This document shows, in pieces, positions 6,315-11,991 of a stretch of DNA of 12,231 nt. The stretch is from positions 1 to 12,231 of the forward strand of contig PLYX01000211.1 in the NCBI GenBank assembly GCA_003151895.1. Reading direction: 5' to 3'. The notes under the pieces were generated by a model that had not been told where the DNA came from, did no database searches, and saw nothing but the letters and a program-made list of their open reading frames with translations. The DNA is from Solirubrobacterales bacterium (GTDB lineage: Bacteria; Actinomycetota; Thermoleophilia; Solirubrobacterales; Solirubrobacteraceae). A program made the position numbers and the translations under genes. Position 1 is the stretch's first letter. Each line of letters begins with the position of its first letter.

Positions 6315-6390
6315 GCCGGCGCTTCGGCTTCCAAGACTCCGAGCAGCCCGTGCCGGGCAATCCCAGGCTGCGCCGGCAGTGGCTCAGCCT

Positions 6391-6564
6391 TCAATCGTAG
6401 TTTGCGCCTTCGGCCTCCAGTTCAGCTCGGAGCCTCGCGCCGCGTTCGTGCAGCTCACGCACACGCGGATCGCGGCGCGAGCGCTCCAGATCCCGCTCGT
6501 CGATCACGATCACCGCCTGGTCGAGCACATCGTGCAGCTTGTCCCTATCGAGCGTCGTAGCCAC
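6391..6564 (-). CDS. Small hypothetical protein (57 residues)
   Basis: From GTG 6564 the product reads VATTLDRDKLHDVLDQAVIV, then IDERDLERSRRDPRVREL and HERGARLRAELEAEGANYD. It is highly charged and looks almost wholly alpha-helical, with a possible coiled coil from residue 33. I do not recognise a family. A TTG at 6582 could add six residues, but a TACGCT box ends 6 bases before the GTG, predicting a leaderless start there. It is divergent from the GNAT gene at 6643, so the two may share control. A small helical protein divergent from a GNAT enzyme could be an antitoxin-like partner, but nothing in its sequence shows DNA binding. Confidence 0.55.
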   Translation of the reverse strand: MATTLDRDKLHDVLDQAVIVIDERDLERSRRDPRVRELHERGARLRAELEAEGANYD

Positions 6565-6570
6565 GACATC

Positions 6571-6576
6571 AGCGTA
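6571..6576 (-). promoter_or_regulatory. -10 box, leaderless start of the 57-residue gene
   Basis: TACGCT on the minus strand, 6 bases before GTG 6564. It has the same TAnnnT plus 6-7 base spacing as hicB and the Phd-like gene. Confidence 0.4.
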
Positions 6577-6642
6577 CCGCAACCTCTGGTCAGGTGCCTG
6601 CTTGAGTACACAATCGACCGGACCGATGAGGAGAATCTAGAA

Positions 6643-7701
6643 ATGGACTTCGAGCTAGTCCGCTGCGTTGAGGGCGACCGGTGGTTCCCGTGGAACTACA
6701 AGCGACGCTATCGCGAAGGACGAGTCGGCATGAGGCGGTTCGTCCCCGAACCGGGGCTAGTGGCACTCAACGCAATCGCGCCTAGCGGACAGACTTTGGG
6801 CTCCTGCTCCTTGCGGGTTGGATACCGACATTCGGAGCACATCCTGAGCGACGAGGAGTACCGATATGGGGCCGCTGCTGCGGGTCCGGCCTATTTCTGG
6901 CCCGAGGACGAGTCTTGTCCTTGGATTCTCGTGCTCAAGTCCTTCTGGGTTCGGCCAGCTGTACGCCGTCAAGGCATCGCGCGCCGCTTTGCGGCGTATG
7001 CACGAGACCTTGGCCTTCCGACCTATTTGGCGTTTGCTAACAAGCAGGTCAAGGCATGGTTCGACCGAGAGTTCTGCCCGACCGACCAAATATCGGTGCT
7101 CCAAGCAAGGATCGCGGAGGCGATGCGCACACGTGGAGCTGACTACACGCCCGACCGTGAGCCCGACTTCACCGTCTTCCTGCAGGCGGAGGCTCCAGCC
7201 TTGCTGTCGTGGCGAGCTTGGCCCAATAGCTTGGAGGATACGACAGCCCTCGATAGAGGGCTGCTGTTTCCGGATCGAGCGGATGTGTGGGATGTCGACA
7301 GCGGCGAGGTATTCGAGACCGGCTTCTCAGACAGCGCCTTTGCCGAGGATCGCTCTTTCGGTTATGCGCTCGGTTCATGGTGCGACGCGTGGGGACCTGA
7401 AGGCGACCCGTTCGATGAGCTGCCGGACGAACCCACCGATGAGGAATGCCAGACGACGGAGACCACATACGCGCGACAGTCCTGTTTCACCGCCGGCACG
7501 ATCAACGGCTGGATTATCGATGCTGAAGCAATGTGCGCCTACGCATCAGTCCGCCACTTCCTGCGCACATTGACGTGGCATAACTACGACGATGTAAATG
7601 AAGCAGCACAGGAGCTGTTCGTTCGAGACCTACAGGATGAGCCGCGTGGCCTGCGTCATTTCAGCGCACTCGTGTCGCCAATGAGCCGACCAGCCCCATA
7701 G
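6643..7701 (+). CDS. GNAT-family acetyltransferase with long unknown C-terminal domain
   Basis: ATG 6643 is preceded by AGGAG at 6629-6633 (9-base spacing), one of the best ribosome sites in the window, giving 352 residues. Residues 40-145 have GNAT features: strand PWILVLKSFWV (93-103), then RPAVRRQGIARRFAAYA (104-120) with the acetyl-CoA pyrophosphate loop RRQGIA, then LPTYLAFANKQVKAWFDREF, where an 'old residue near a truncated partner' helix ends the fold. The substrate is unknown. Residues 185-352 carry an acidic stretch (DPFDELPDEPTDEE, 255-268) and no fold I recognise. The frame is open back to 6292, but that part is antisense to the 57-residue gene. Codon use is less GC3-extreme than in flanking chromosomal genes, suggesting transfer. 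A GNAT toxin of the TacT kind is unlikely given the length and absent RHH partner. Confidence 0.75.
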   Translation: MDFELVRCVEGDRWFPWNYKRRYREGRVGMRRFVPEPGLVALNAIAPSGQTLGSCSLRVGYRHSEHILSDEEYRYGAAAAGPAYFWPEDESCPWILVLKSFWVRPAVRRQGIARRFAAYARDLGLPTYLAFANKQVKAWFDREFCPTDQISVLQARIAEAMRTRGADYTPDREPDFTVFLQAEAPALLSWRAWPNSLEDTTALDRGLLFPDRADVWDVDSGEVFETGFSDSAFAEDRSFGYALGSWCDAWGPEGDPFDELPDEPTDEECQTTETTYARQSCFTAGTINGWIIDAEAMCAYASVRHFLRTLTWHNYDDVNEAAQELFVRDLQDEPRGLRHFSALVSPMSRPAP

Positions 7702-7788
7702 CATCTACACCCCTGCCATACCAGGCGCGGCTTGGAAGATTTCCTCTGTTCTCTCGAACCCGCTTGAACATACGGGATCGGGAGCCAG

Positions 7789-7804
7789 TCGATGGAGACG
7801 GCGG
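7789..7804 (+). repeat. att-like relic: copy of the ssrA 3'-end sequence
   Basis: TCGATGGAGACGGCGG occurs here and again at 9486-9501. Its first 13 bases are identical to 11988-12000, where they are the acceptor end of the tmRNA gene plus its 4 following bases (the last G is the first T-stem base). All three copies lie in the same orientation. Direct repeats of a tRNA or tmRNA 3' end are the usual footprint of integrase-mediated insertion. Confidence 0.55.
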
Positions 7805-7829
7805 TGTGGAGATGGAGACGGCGGTGGAG
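7791..7829. repeat. Imperfect tandem duplication (20 + 19 bp)
   Basis: GATGGAGACGGCGGTGTGGA at 7791-7810 is followed directly by the same unit lacking one T at 7811-7829. The repeat unit is the att-like core, so the core itself was duplicated at this place. Confidence 0.75.
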
Positions 7830-7952
7830 ATGGACTTACGGGGACGAACACCAAACCGTCGAGCACGAGTTGAGGTTCTGCTCAGGGCTCTGGTGGATGC
7901 GCGACTGATCCAGTTCGTACGACAATCAGATTGTCGTCCGAGATCGTGGTAG
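7830..7952 (+). pseudogene. Short ORF related to the 5606-5695 fragment
   Basis: Frame MDLRGRTPNRRARVEVLLRA, then LVDARLIQFVRQ, ends at TAG 7950-7952. RRARVEVLLRALVDA parallels RQARVEALCEALAEA at 5633-5677, with many differences at third codon positions, as expected of related coding DNA. The product is only 40 residues and runs straight into the operator of the next operon, so it is likely a truncated gene start. ATG 7812 would add six residues from the att-like repeat. The parent family is unknown. Confidence 0.4.
7919..7937. promoter_or_regulatory. Perfect palindromic operator of the Phd/MazF-like operon
   Basis: ACGACAAT, CAG, ATTGTCGT: a perfect 8-3-8 inverted repeat centred 35 bases before the antitoxin ATG and 12 bases upstream of its -10 box. 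Palindromes at this position are typical of operators bound by the antitoxin or toxin-antitoxin complex, here overlapping the -35 region. Confidence 0.7.
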
Positions 7953-7955
7953 GCT
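7950..7955 (+). promoter_or_regulatory. -10 box, leaderless start of the antitoxin gene
   Basis: TAGGCT ends 7 bases before ATG 7963, so the transcript would begin at about the start codon. The upstream palindrome occupies the -35 zone. Confidence 0.5.
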
Positions 7956-7962
7956 ACTTGGC

Positions 7963-8241
7963 ATGGCGCTAAAGACCAGGACCGTAAGCGGCAATGAGGT
8001 TCGCATTCCCGATCCCCAACCAGGCGAGGTGACCGTGATCTCCCGTTACGGCAAGGATCGAGCCATGCTCGTCCATCCGACCGACTTCGGTCGGCTGAAC
8101 GACCTCGACCAACTCCTCGTCGAGGTCTCACGGATCGAGCCGATCACCCTCAGCGAGGATACTATTCGTGCACACCGCGAGGAGGACACGCCCGGCAAGC
8201 CGATCACTGACCCGGCACTTCTCGCTGAGATATTCGGCTAA
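7963..8241 (+). CDS. Phd/YefM-like antitoxin
   Basis: The protein has 92 residues. Its core, EVTVISRYGKDRAMLVHPTD (25-44) then FGRLNDLDQLL, follows the Phd/YefM pattern of a basic turn (RyGk..A.LV.p.d), and the acidic, probably disordered tail (ITLSEDTIRAHREEDTPG, 66-83, then ITDPALLAEIFG) would wrap the toxin. A palindromic operator and a leaderless -10 lie directly upstream. The stop codon is followed with no gap by the GTG of the next gene (TAAGTG), so the two are tightly coupled. The operon layout supports an antitoxin and autorepressor; the family assignment rests on short motifs. Confidence 0.7.
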   Translation: MALKTRTVSGNEVRIPDPQPGEVTVISRYGKDRAMLVHPTDFGRLNDLDQLLVEVSRIEPITLSEDTIRAHREEDTPGKPITDPALLAEIFG

Positions 8242-8781
8242 GTGCCGCCACTCGGACACTGCTACTGGGCAGTCGCTCCATACAGCCCGAGGCCGCCCTT
8301 TCGCCTATACGGCGAGGCAATAGCTCCAAAGGACATTAGCTCACCCGAGCCGTTCGTCGACGCTGCCCGCAAGGGGATGAGTGAGTTCGTGGTGCTCACG
8401 CCGGTCAAGGCGCGACCTGTGTTGGTCATCACTCCGGTGCTGCGTGACTACGACGAGGTGCTCGCCCTACGTTTGCGGCGCTTCGAGAAGCTGTCCTCGG
8501 ACACGGTCCGCCAACAGGTACGCGAGGAAAAGGATCCAGCGCTATTCCCGCTACGCCCGGAGCGTTTTCCCGGCCTTCCCGTCGAGAACGCGGCGATCGT
8601 GACCTCGCTGCTGCGCTTGCCCGTCGAAGCACTCGATCGGCGAGAGTCGCTCGGGACACTCGACGAAAGCGAACTGCGAACCCTCCACGCCCGTGTTGTG
8701 CGCGCGCATGACCTCAAGCTCGACACGCTGATTCTCGAACGCGCACAGGAGCTTGTTGCCGCCGCTCAGCAAAGACGCTGA
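8242..8781 (+). CDS. PemK/MazF-like toxin (divergent, enlarged)
   Basis: The GTG start directly follows the antitoxin stop; no ribosome site is seen, so translation is by coupling. The 179 residues carry MazF-type landmarks: GHCYWAVAP (5-13) as the first strand, KARPVLVITPV (56-66), where the family has RPvlVls, and NAAIVTSLLRLPVEALD (116-132) then SLGTLDESELRTLHARVV (136-153), matching the usual C-terminal 'rt...sRL...iGtLs..el..v...l' helix. MazF toxins are RNA endonucleases of about 110 residues. This one has an extra 40-odd residues after strand 1 and a basic insert (LRLRRFEKLS...QVREEKD) in the middle, so cleavage specificity may differ. Assignment is by pattern and context, not certain. 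Confidence 0.6.
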   Translation: MPPLGHCYWAVAPYSPRPPFRLYGEAIAPKDISSPEPFVDAARKGMSEFVVLTPVKARPVLVITPVLRDYDEVLALRLRRFEKLSSDTVRQQVREEKDPALFPLRPERFPGLPVENAAIVTSLLRLPVEALDRRESLGTLDESELRTLHARVVRAHDLKLDTLILERAQELVAAAQQRR

Positions 8782-8799
8782 CATAAGATTGGTGTGTCG

Positions 8800-9072
8800 C
8801 TAGCGCCCGAGGCGCTTGTCGTACAGGTCGTCAGCCCTTGACGTCAATTCGCCGAGGCTCACGTGCAGACCTTCGCACAGCTTGAGCAGGGTGTTGTATG
8901 TCGGGTTGCCCTGACCACGGACAAACGTGCCGACCTGCTTGACGGCCAAGCCGGAGTCGAAGGCGACGGTCTCCTGTGTCATGTCGACGTTTTCGGCGAT
9001 CACCAACTCGATCGCCTGACCTAGCGCGGCGAGGCGCAGGCTGCGCGGCTTGGCGGTCCTTGGGCGTGGCAT
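8800..9072 (-). CDS. Xre-family HTH transcriptional regulator
   Basis: From ATG 9072 the product is 90 residues (MPRPRTAKPR...). LGQAIELVIAENVDMTQETV (17-36), then AFDSGLAVKQVGTFVRGQGN (37-56) and PTYNTLLKLCEGLHVSLGEL (57-76), form a five-helix Cro/C1-type HTH; the GQGNPTY..L..L turn is diagnostic of this class. The first ten residues are basic. Longer forms up to 9177 would cross the promoter gap shared with the divergent HTH gene at 9169, so ATG 9072 is preferred. A short stand-alone HTH between mobile modules is probably an element repressor. It ends 18 bases past the MazF-like gene, convergent with it. Confidence 0.8.
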   Translation of the reverse strand: MPRPRTAKPRSLRLAALGQAIELVIAENVDMTQETVAFDSGLAVKQVGTFVRGQGNPTYNTLLKLCEGLHVSLGELTSRADDLYDKRLGR

Positions 9073-9168
9073 GTGCTGCAGACTTGCGCATTCACGGGTG
9101 AAGGGGTTAGGGCATCTATGTAGAACAAACGCCACACAACGCTTTTCATCGCACTTTGGGGGCTTTTC

Positions 9169-9425
9169 TTGGCACAAAGCAGTTACAAAGAGCCCAACCT
9201 GCTCATCCTCGGACGAGCTGTCAAGCTGATGGCGAGCAGAGCGGCATGAGCGCCGACGAGCTCGCCGACGCCAGCGGGGTTATCCGCGAGCGCATTGGCG
9301 CGCTCGAAGCCGGACAGCTCGACCCCACCTATGAGCTGCTGCTGGAAATCGCCGACGGTCTCGGTACCCAGCCCTCAGCGCTTGTCATCCTCGCCGAACA
9401 GCTCGACGCATCGCCTAACCCGTGA
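9169..9425 (+). pseudogene. Xre-family HTH regulator with one-base frameshift
   Basis: A TTG at 9169, 7 bases after GGGGG, opens the frame: LAQSSYKEPNLLILGRAVKL, M, then a stop (TGA 9247). The natural continuation, EQSGMSADELADASGVIRER, then IGALEAGQLDPTYELLLEIA and DGLGTQPSALVILAEQL, lies in the next frame from 9234. Joined, they make a normal Cro/C1 HTH (LGRAVKLMxEQSGMSADELA). Only two bases (9232-9233) stand where a codon should be, so one base has been lost after 9231. An ATG at 9246 could restart translation after helix 1, giving about 59 residues without a complete HTH. The gene is divergent from the HTH gene at 9072 and was probably its partner or a diverged duplicate. A sequencing error is the other explanation. 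Confidence 0.75.
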
Positions 9426-9485
9426 ACGAGCTTATGCTCGTGCCTGATTCGAGCCCATGCGCCTGCATGGCTCGGACGTCGGATC

Positions 9486-9501
9486 TCGATGGAGACGGCG
9501 G
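9486..9501 (+). repeat. att-like relic: second copy of the ssrA 3'-end sequence
   Basis: TCGATGGAGACGGCGG, identical over 16 bases to 7789-7804 and matching the tmRNA end at 11988-12003 in 15 of 16. One more base (CTCGATGGAGACGG) is shared on the left with the tmRNA site. It lies just past the frameshifted HTH gene and begins the nucleotidyltransferase/exonuclease segment. Confidence 0.6.
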
Positions 9502-9542
9502 GTTCGAGAGGGGCGAAAGCTGACGCGGAAATGGGCTCTGAT

Positions 9543-9866
9543 ATGCCGATCGCGGCGTTTGCCGGCAGTCGAGCTGCGTACGTTGGCGCGTACGCAGCTG
9601 TGCCTTACCCCCACGCCTCGCACCCTCCGAACACTTTAGGCGTCGCACCGGTGATCTCGCTCGCCGAGCTGCTCGCCGGCGGCACCGTGCAGGAGACGGC
9701 ACTGGCGGATCTGCGCGGCTACGACCACCTCGTGAACTACCTGTACCTGCCGGCGATCGCCGAGGCCGGGATGCCGGAGAGTCTCGCGCTGCTGTTCTCC
9801 TCGATCACCATCCACCGCGACTACCTCGAGCATCTCTATCTCAAGCTCCATGGCAGCCGATTGTGA
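9543..9866 (+). CDS. Hypothetical protein (up to 107 residues)
   Basis: The frame from ATG 9543 to TGA 9864 is open; I recognise no family. The last 71 residues (from GTG 9651: ISLAELLAGGTVQETALADL, then RGYDHLVNYLYLPAIAEAG and SLALLFSSITIHRDYLEHLY) use almost only G or C at third positions and look like a compact helical protein or the tail of a larger one. The first third has ordinary third-position composition and contains a perfect inverted repeat (9572-9599), so the true start may be GTG 9651. ATG 9489 would begin inside the att-like repeat. No partner gene is obvious on this strand. Confidence 0.45.
   Translation: MPIAAFAGSRAAYVGAYAAVPYPHASHPPNTLGVAPVISLAELLAGGTVQETALADLRGYDHLVNYLYLPAIAEAGMPESLALLFSSITIHRDYLEHLYLKLHGSRL
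9572..9599. repeat. Perfect 11-bp inverted repeat with CGTACG cores
   Basis: AGCTGCGTACG, TTGGCG, CGTACGCAGCT. The arms contain CGTACGCAGC, which also occurs in the cluster at 11838-11883. It begins 71 bases inside the att-like copy at 9486-9501. It has no T-run, so a protein-binding site is as likely as a terminator. Confidence 0.6.
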
Positions 9867-10052
9867 AGCGTGGAGAGGACGTATCCAGCATCGACCGCCG
9901 GGCCATGGGCGACGCAGCACCGGGCGGTTTACGACGGAGGCGACGGTTGAAGGCGATCTCGCCGGCTATCACGGTGGCGGAAGCACATGCCGCGACTCCC
10001 AGCCTCCCCTCACCTGCAGGCGCACCCGCAAGCGTCAGGAGTCTCACTACGC
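9867..10052. other. Intergenic stretch without a convincing gene
   Basis: Two overlapping plus-strand frames cross it (Arg-rich, no motif) and neither has coding-like composition. A GTG at 9863 overlaps the previous stop in a GTGA, but the 83-residue product would be antisense to the end of the nucleotidyltransferase gene. I see no terminator with a T-run. Confidence 0.4.
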
Positions 10053-11042
10053 TCACACTACGAGTGATCGCATTCGCTCGTCATCGGCGTTGTCGCGGAG
10101 CAGGGCGTAGATGAGCTCTCCGTAGCGCTTGGCGTCGGCGAGCGCCTGTTTGCGAGCCCGCTCGTCAGCGAAGCGCTCCAGCAGCTCCTGCTCGGGGTGC
10201 TGAACATTCTCCAGGAACCCCTCATAGAAGCTCGCGATCTCATCGAGCAGGCCGACGGCGCCCAGGTGAGCGTCCCGGAGCGCCCCGAAGCGGTCGCTCG
10301 GGGTCATCCGGCACAGCTCGAGGACCGTGTCGGCCGTGACCGGCGCCGCGCACGTGCAGAGATGGGCGACCATCGAGAAGCACGTCGAAAGGCGGCTGAC
10401 CTTCAGCTTGTAGTTCTTCAGGGCACTGTCGGCCTTGCGGAGCACGAGCTCCTGCTTCGTGAGAGCCTTGTCGGTGAGGATCTTGATGCGATGGTGCTCG
10501 TAGTTGAGCGTGAGCGTGCGCCAGAAGCGAAGGATGTCGTTGGTCAGGAAGGTCGGCAGGAAGCCGTCCGCATGATCCTCGAAGTCGCGGTAGTAGAAGC
10601 CGACGATCCTCTCCAGCAGATCGCTGTGGACGTCTTGGCGGTAGATGGGCTGACTCTCGAGCAACAGCAGCATGCGAGCTGTGAAGCTGTTCTGGGAGTC
10701 ATCGTCTCGGCTGCCAAGGATCTTCTCCATCTCACCGACGTACAGGACCTCGAGGTAGCGTCCGTCTCCGGAGAACGGCGGGAAGCCCATCTCCTCGGTC
10801 TCATCGACAAGGCGGGCGGACAGGCGCGTGAACGTGATCCACGGCAGGCGCTCGGTCTCCTCGGCGTCATCGTAGAGGAAGAACAGGTCGATGTCAGACT
10901 CATCCCACGCCTCCAGCCGACCATAGGATCCGGTGGCGTAGACGCATAGGCGGTGACCCTCGAGCAGGGCGTCGACGGCGCGCATCCGCGTGCTGAGCTC
11001 AGCAAGGCGGGCCAGGGAGTAGGCGCGGCGGTCCGGGACCAT
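10053..11042 (-). CDS. Pol beta-superfamily nucleotidyltransferase with helical C-terminal domain
   Basis: The product is 329 residues from ATG 11042. VYATGSYGRLEAWDESDIDL (34-53) holds the nucleotidyltransferase signature: G38-S39 and the metal-binding pair D50 and D52. A likely third carboxylate is E98 in RYLEVLYVG. The layout recalls GlnD/DUF294-like enzymes, which transfer a nucleotide to protein, RNA or small molecules; the substrate cannot be read here. Residues 130-329 are helical (RMLLLLESQPIYRQDV, then ILRFWRTLTLNYEHHR, then ELLERFADERARKQALAD) and resemble the substrate-binding helical domain that often follows such folds. TATCCT ends 9 bases before the ATG. It is divergent from the exonuclease at 11107, with 64 bases between start codons, so the pair may be co-regulated. 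Confidence 0.8.
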   Translation of the reverse strand: MVPDRRAYSLARLAELSTRMRAVDALLEGHRLCVYATGSYGRLEAWDESDIDLFFLYDDAEETERLPWITFTRLSARLVDETEEMGFPPFSGDGRYLEVLYVGEMEKILGSRDDDSQNSFTARMLLLLESQPIYRQDVHSDLLERIVGFYYRDFEDHADGFLPTFLTNDILRFWRTLTLNYEHHRIKILTDKALTKQELVLRKADSALKNYKLKVSRLSTCFSMVAHLCTCAAPVTADTVLELCRMTPSDRFGALRDAHLGAVGLLDEIASFYEGFLENVQHPEQELLERFADERARKQALADAKRYGELIYALLRDNADDERMRSLVV

Positions 11043-11051
11043 GCCCTGGCC

Positions 11052-11057
11052 AGGATA
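11052..11057 (-). promoter_or_regulatory. -10 box of the nucleotidyltransferase gene
   Basis: TATCCT on the minus strand, identical to the hicB box, 9 bases before ATG 11042. It overlaps one edge of a CCTGGCCAGG palindrome (11045-11054), a possible operator. Confidence 0.4.
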
Positions 11058-11094
11058 TGCGAGGGCACGGCGGCGGCACCATCCGAAGCATGCC

Positions 11095-11100
11095 CATAAT
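11095..11100 (+). promoter_or_regulatory. -10 box, leaderless start of the exonuclease gene
   Basis: CATAAT (5 of 6 to TATAAT) ends 6 bases before GTG 11107. This spacing, shared with other genes here, is the main reason for choosing that GTG over ATG 11041. Confidence 0.45.
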
Positions 11101-11106
11101 GTGTGG

Positions 11107-11781
11107 GTGGCCCGCCGTCAGATACGCCCCGACATATATATCTCCGCCGACGTTGAGACCGACGGACCGGTTCCCGGTGTCTATTCGCTCCTGTCTTTCG
11201 GCTTCGCTGCGGTGGGGACCTACGACGGCGAGAGCTTCGAGCGCTTTGACCTGAGGGAGCACAACTTCTACCGCGAGCTGCGGCCGATCACCGAGGACTT
11301 CCAGCAGGAGGCGCTCGAGGTCAATGGCCTGGACCGTGGCCGCCTGGAGCGTGAGGGTCTGGATCCGCACGAGGCGATGGCCCAGGCCGCCGAGTGGGTG
11401 CGCGAGCTCAGTGATGGCCACAGGCCTGTGCTGGTCGCCTATCCGGTCGCCTATGACTGGTCTTTCCTGTACTGGTATTTCGAGCGGTTCGCGCCCGGCG
11501 GCTCGCCGTTCGGGCACTCCTCGTGTCTGGATATCCGCACTCAGTACCAGGCGCTTGCCGGCACGGTGTTCGATCAGTCTGGGAAGGCGGCGATGCCGGC
11601 GTCGCTGAGGCCGCTCGCACCACACACGCACGACGCGCTCGATGATGCGGTCGAGCAGGGCGAGCTGTTCGCGAACCTGATGGAGTGGGCGCAGCGACGG
11701 CGCGGTCAAACGGTTGGCCGCGCGAAGCACGAGGCGCCCGAGCCCTCCTGGTATCTCCCGGGTGCCACGCGCATAGCCTGA
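11107..11781 (+). CDS. DEDDh-family 3'-5' exonuclease (DnaQ/RNase T-like)
   Basis: From GTG 11107 the product is 224 residues. The three exonuclease motifs are in order: YISADVETDGPVPG (11-24) with D15 and E17; LVAYPVAYDWSFLYWYF (109-125) with D117; and HTHDALDDAVEQGELF (173-188) with H175 and D180. This is the full DEDDh set for two-metal 3'-5' hydrolysis of DNA or RNA. The protein is free-standing, with no polymerase or BRCT domain, so it is unlikely to be proofreading-specific; the C-terminal 30 residues are basic and Pro-rich. ATG 11041 (22 more residues) is possible, but it would overlap the divergent gene's start and lacks homology. A hairpin follows the stop. DNA or RNA as substrate cannot be decided from sequence. 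Confidence 0.85.
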   Translation: MARRQIRPDIYISADVETDGPVPGVYSLLSFGFAAVGTYDGESFERFDLREHNFYRELRPITEDFQQEALEVNGLDRGRLEREGLDPHEAMAQAAEWVRELSDGHRPVLVAYPVAYDWSFLYWYFERFAPGGSPFGHSSCLDIRTQYQALAGTVFDQSGKAAMPASLRPLAPHTHDALDDAVEQGELFANLMEWAQRRRGQTVGRAKHEAPEPSWYLPGATRIA

Positions 11782-11809
11782 GCTGCACGACTCGCGGCAA
11801 CGCCCGAGA

Positions 11810-11828
11810 GAGGGCTGAAGGAGCCCTC
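11810..11828 (+). terminator. Hairpin after the exonuclease gene
   Basis: GAGGGCT, GAAGG loop, AGCCCTC: perfect 7-bp stem starting 28 bases after the stop. There is no T-run, as is common in high-GC actinobacteria. Confidence 0.5.
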
Positions 11829-11837
11829 GAGGCCCGG

Positions 11838-11883
11838 CGTACGCAACGTACGCAGCCCTGCGACCGTTCAACGTACGCCAGCT
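11838..11883. repeat. Cluster of CGTACG-centred repeats
   Basis: CGTACG occurs at 11838, 11847 and 11872. CAACGTACGC is directly repeated about 25 bases apart (11845 and 11870), and the outer copies form an inverted pair (GGCGTACG...CGTACGCC). The same word lies in both arms of the repeat at 9572-9599, near the other end of the segment bounded by att-like copies. It could be arm sites for a recombinase or operators for a regulator. Confidence 0.5.
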
Positions 11884-11945
11884 GCTAAATCGCGCGCAAA
11901 TTGCGATGCTCGTTTCGCACACTTTCGCAGCGTTCTGTCCGAAAT

Positions 11946-11987
11946 GGTCGGGTCGCCGGGAGCATCGCAGCTCCCGGCGACCCGACC
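11946..11987 (-). terminator. Very strong hairpin directly after the tmRNA 3' end
   Basis: GGTCGGGTCGCCGGGAG, eight-base loop, CTCCCGGCGACCCGACC: a perfect 17-bp stem starting 4 bases after the tmRNA 3' end in its reading direction. Position and strength fit the native ssrA terminator, so the DNA immediately left of the tmRNA end is likely the original downstream flank. Confidence 0.8.
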
Positions 11988-11991
11988 TCGA

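Noticed and set aside
8837..8846. TTGACGTCAA palindrome
   Set aside because: It lies inside the coding part of the HTH gene, is only 10 bp and has no matching partner site near a promoter.
10197..10949. Plus-strand 250-codon frame
   Set aside because: Antisense to the nucleotidyltransferase, which carries a catalytic motif; the plus frame has no recognisable content.
10999..11922. Minus-strand 307-codon frame
   Set aside because: Antisense to the DEDDh exonuclease with all catalytic residues; it also crosses its terminator and the repeat cluster.
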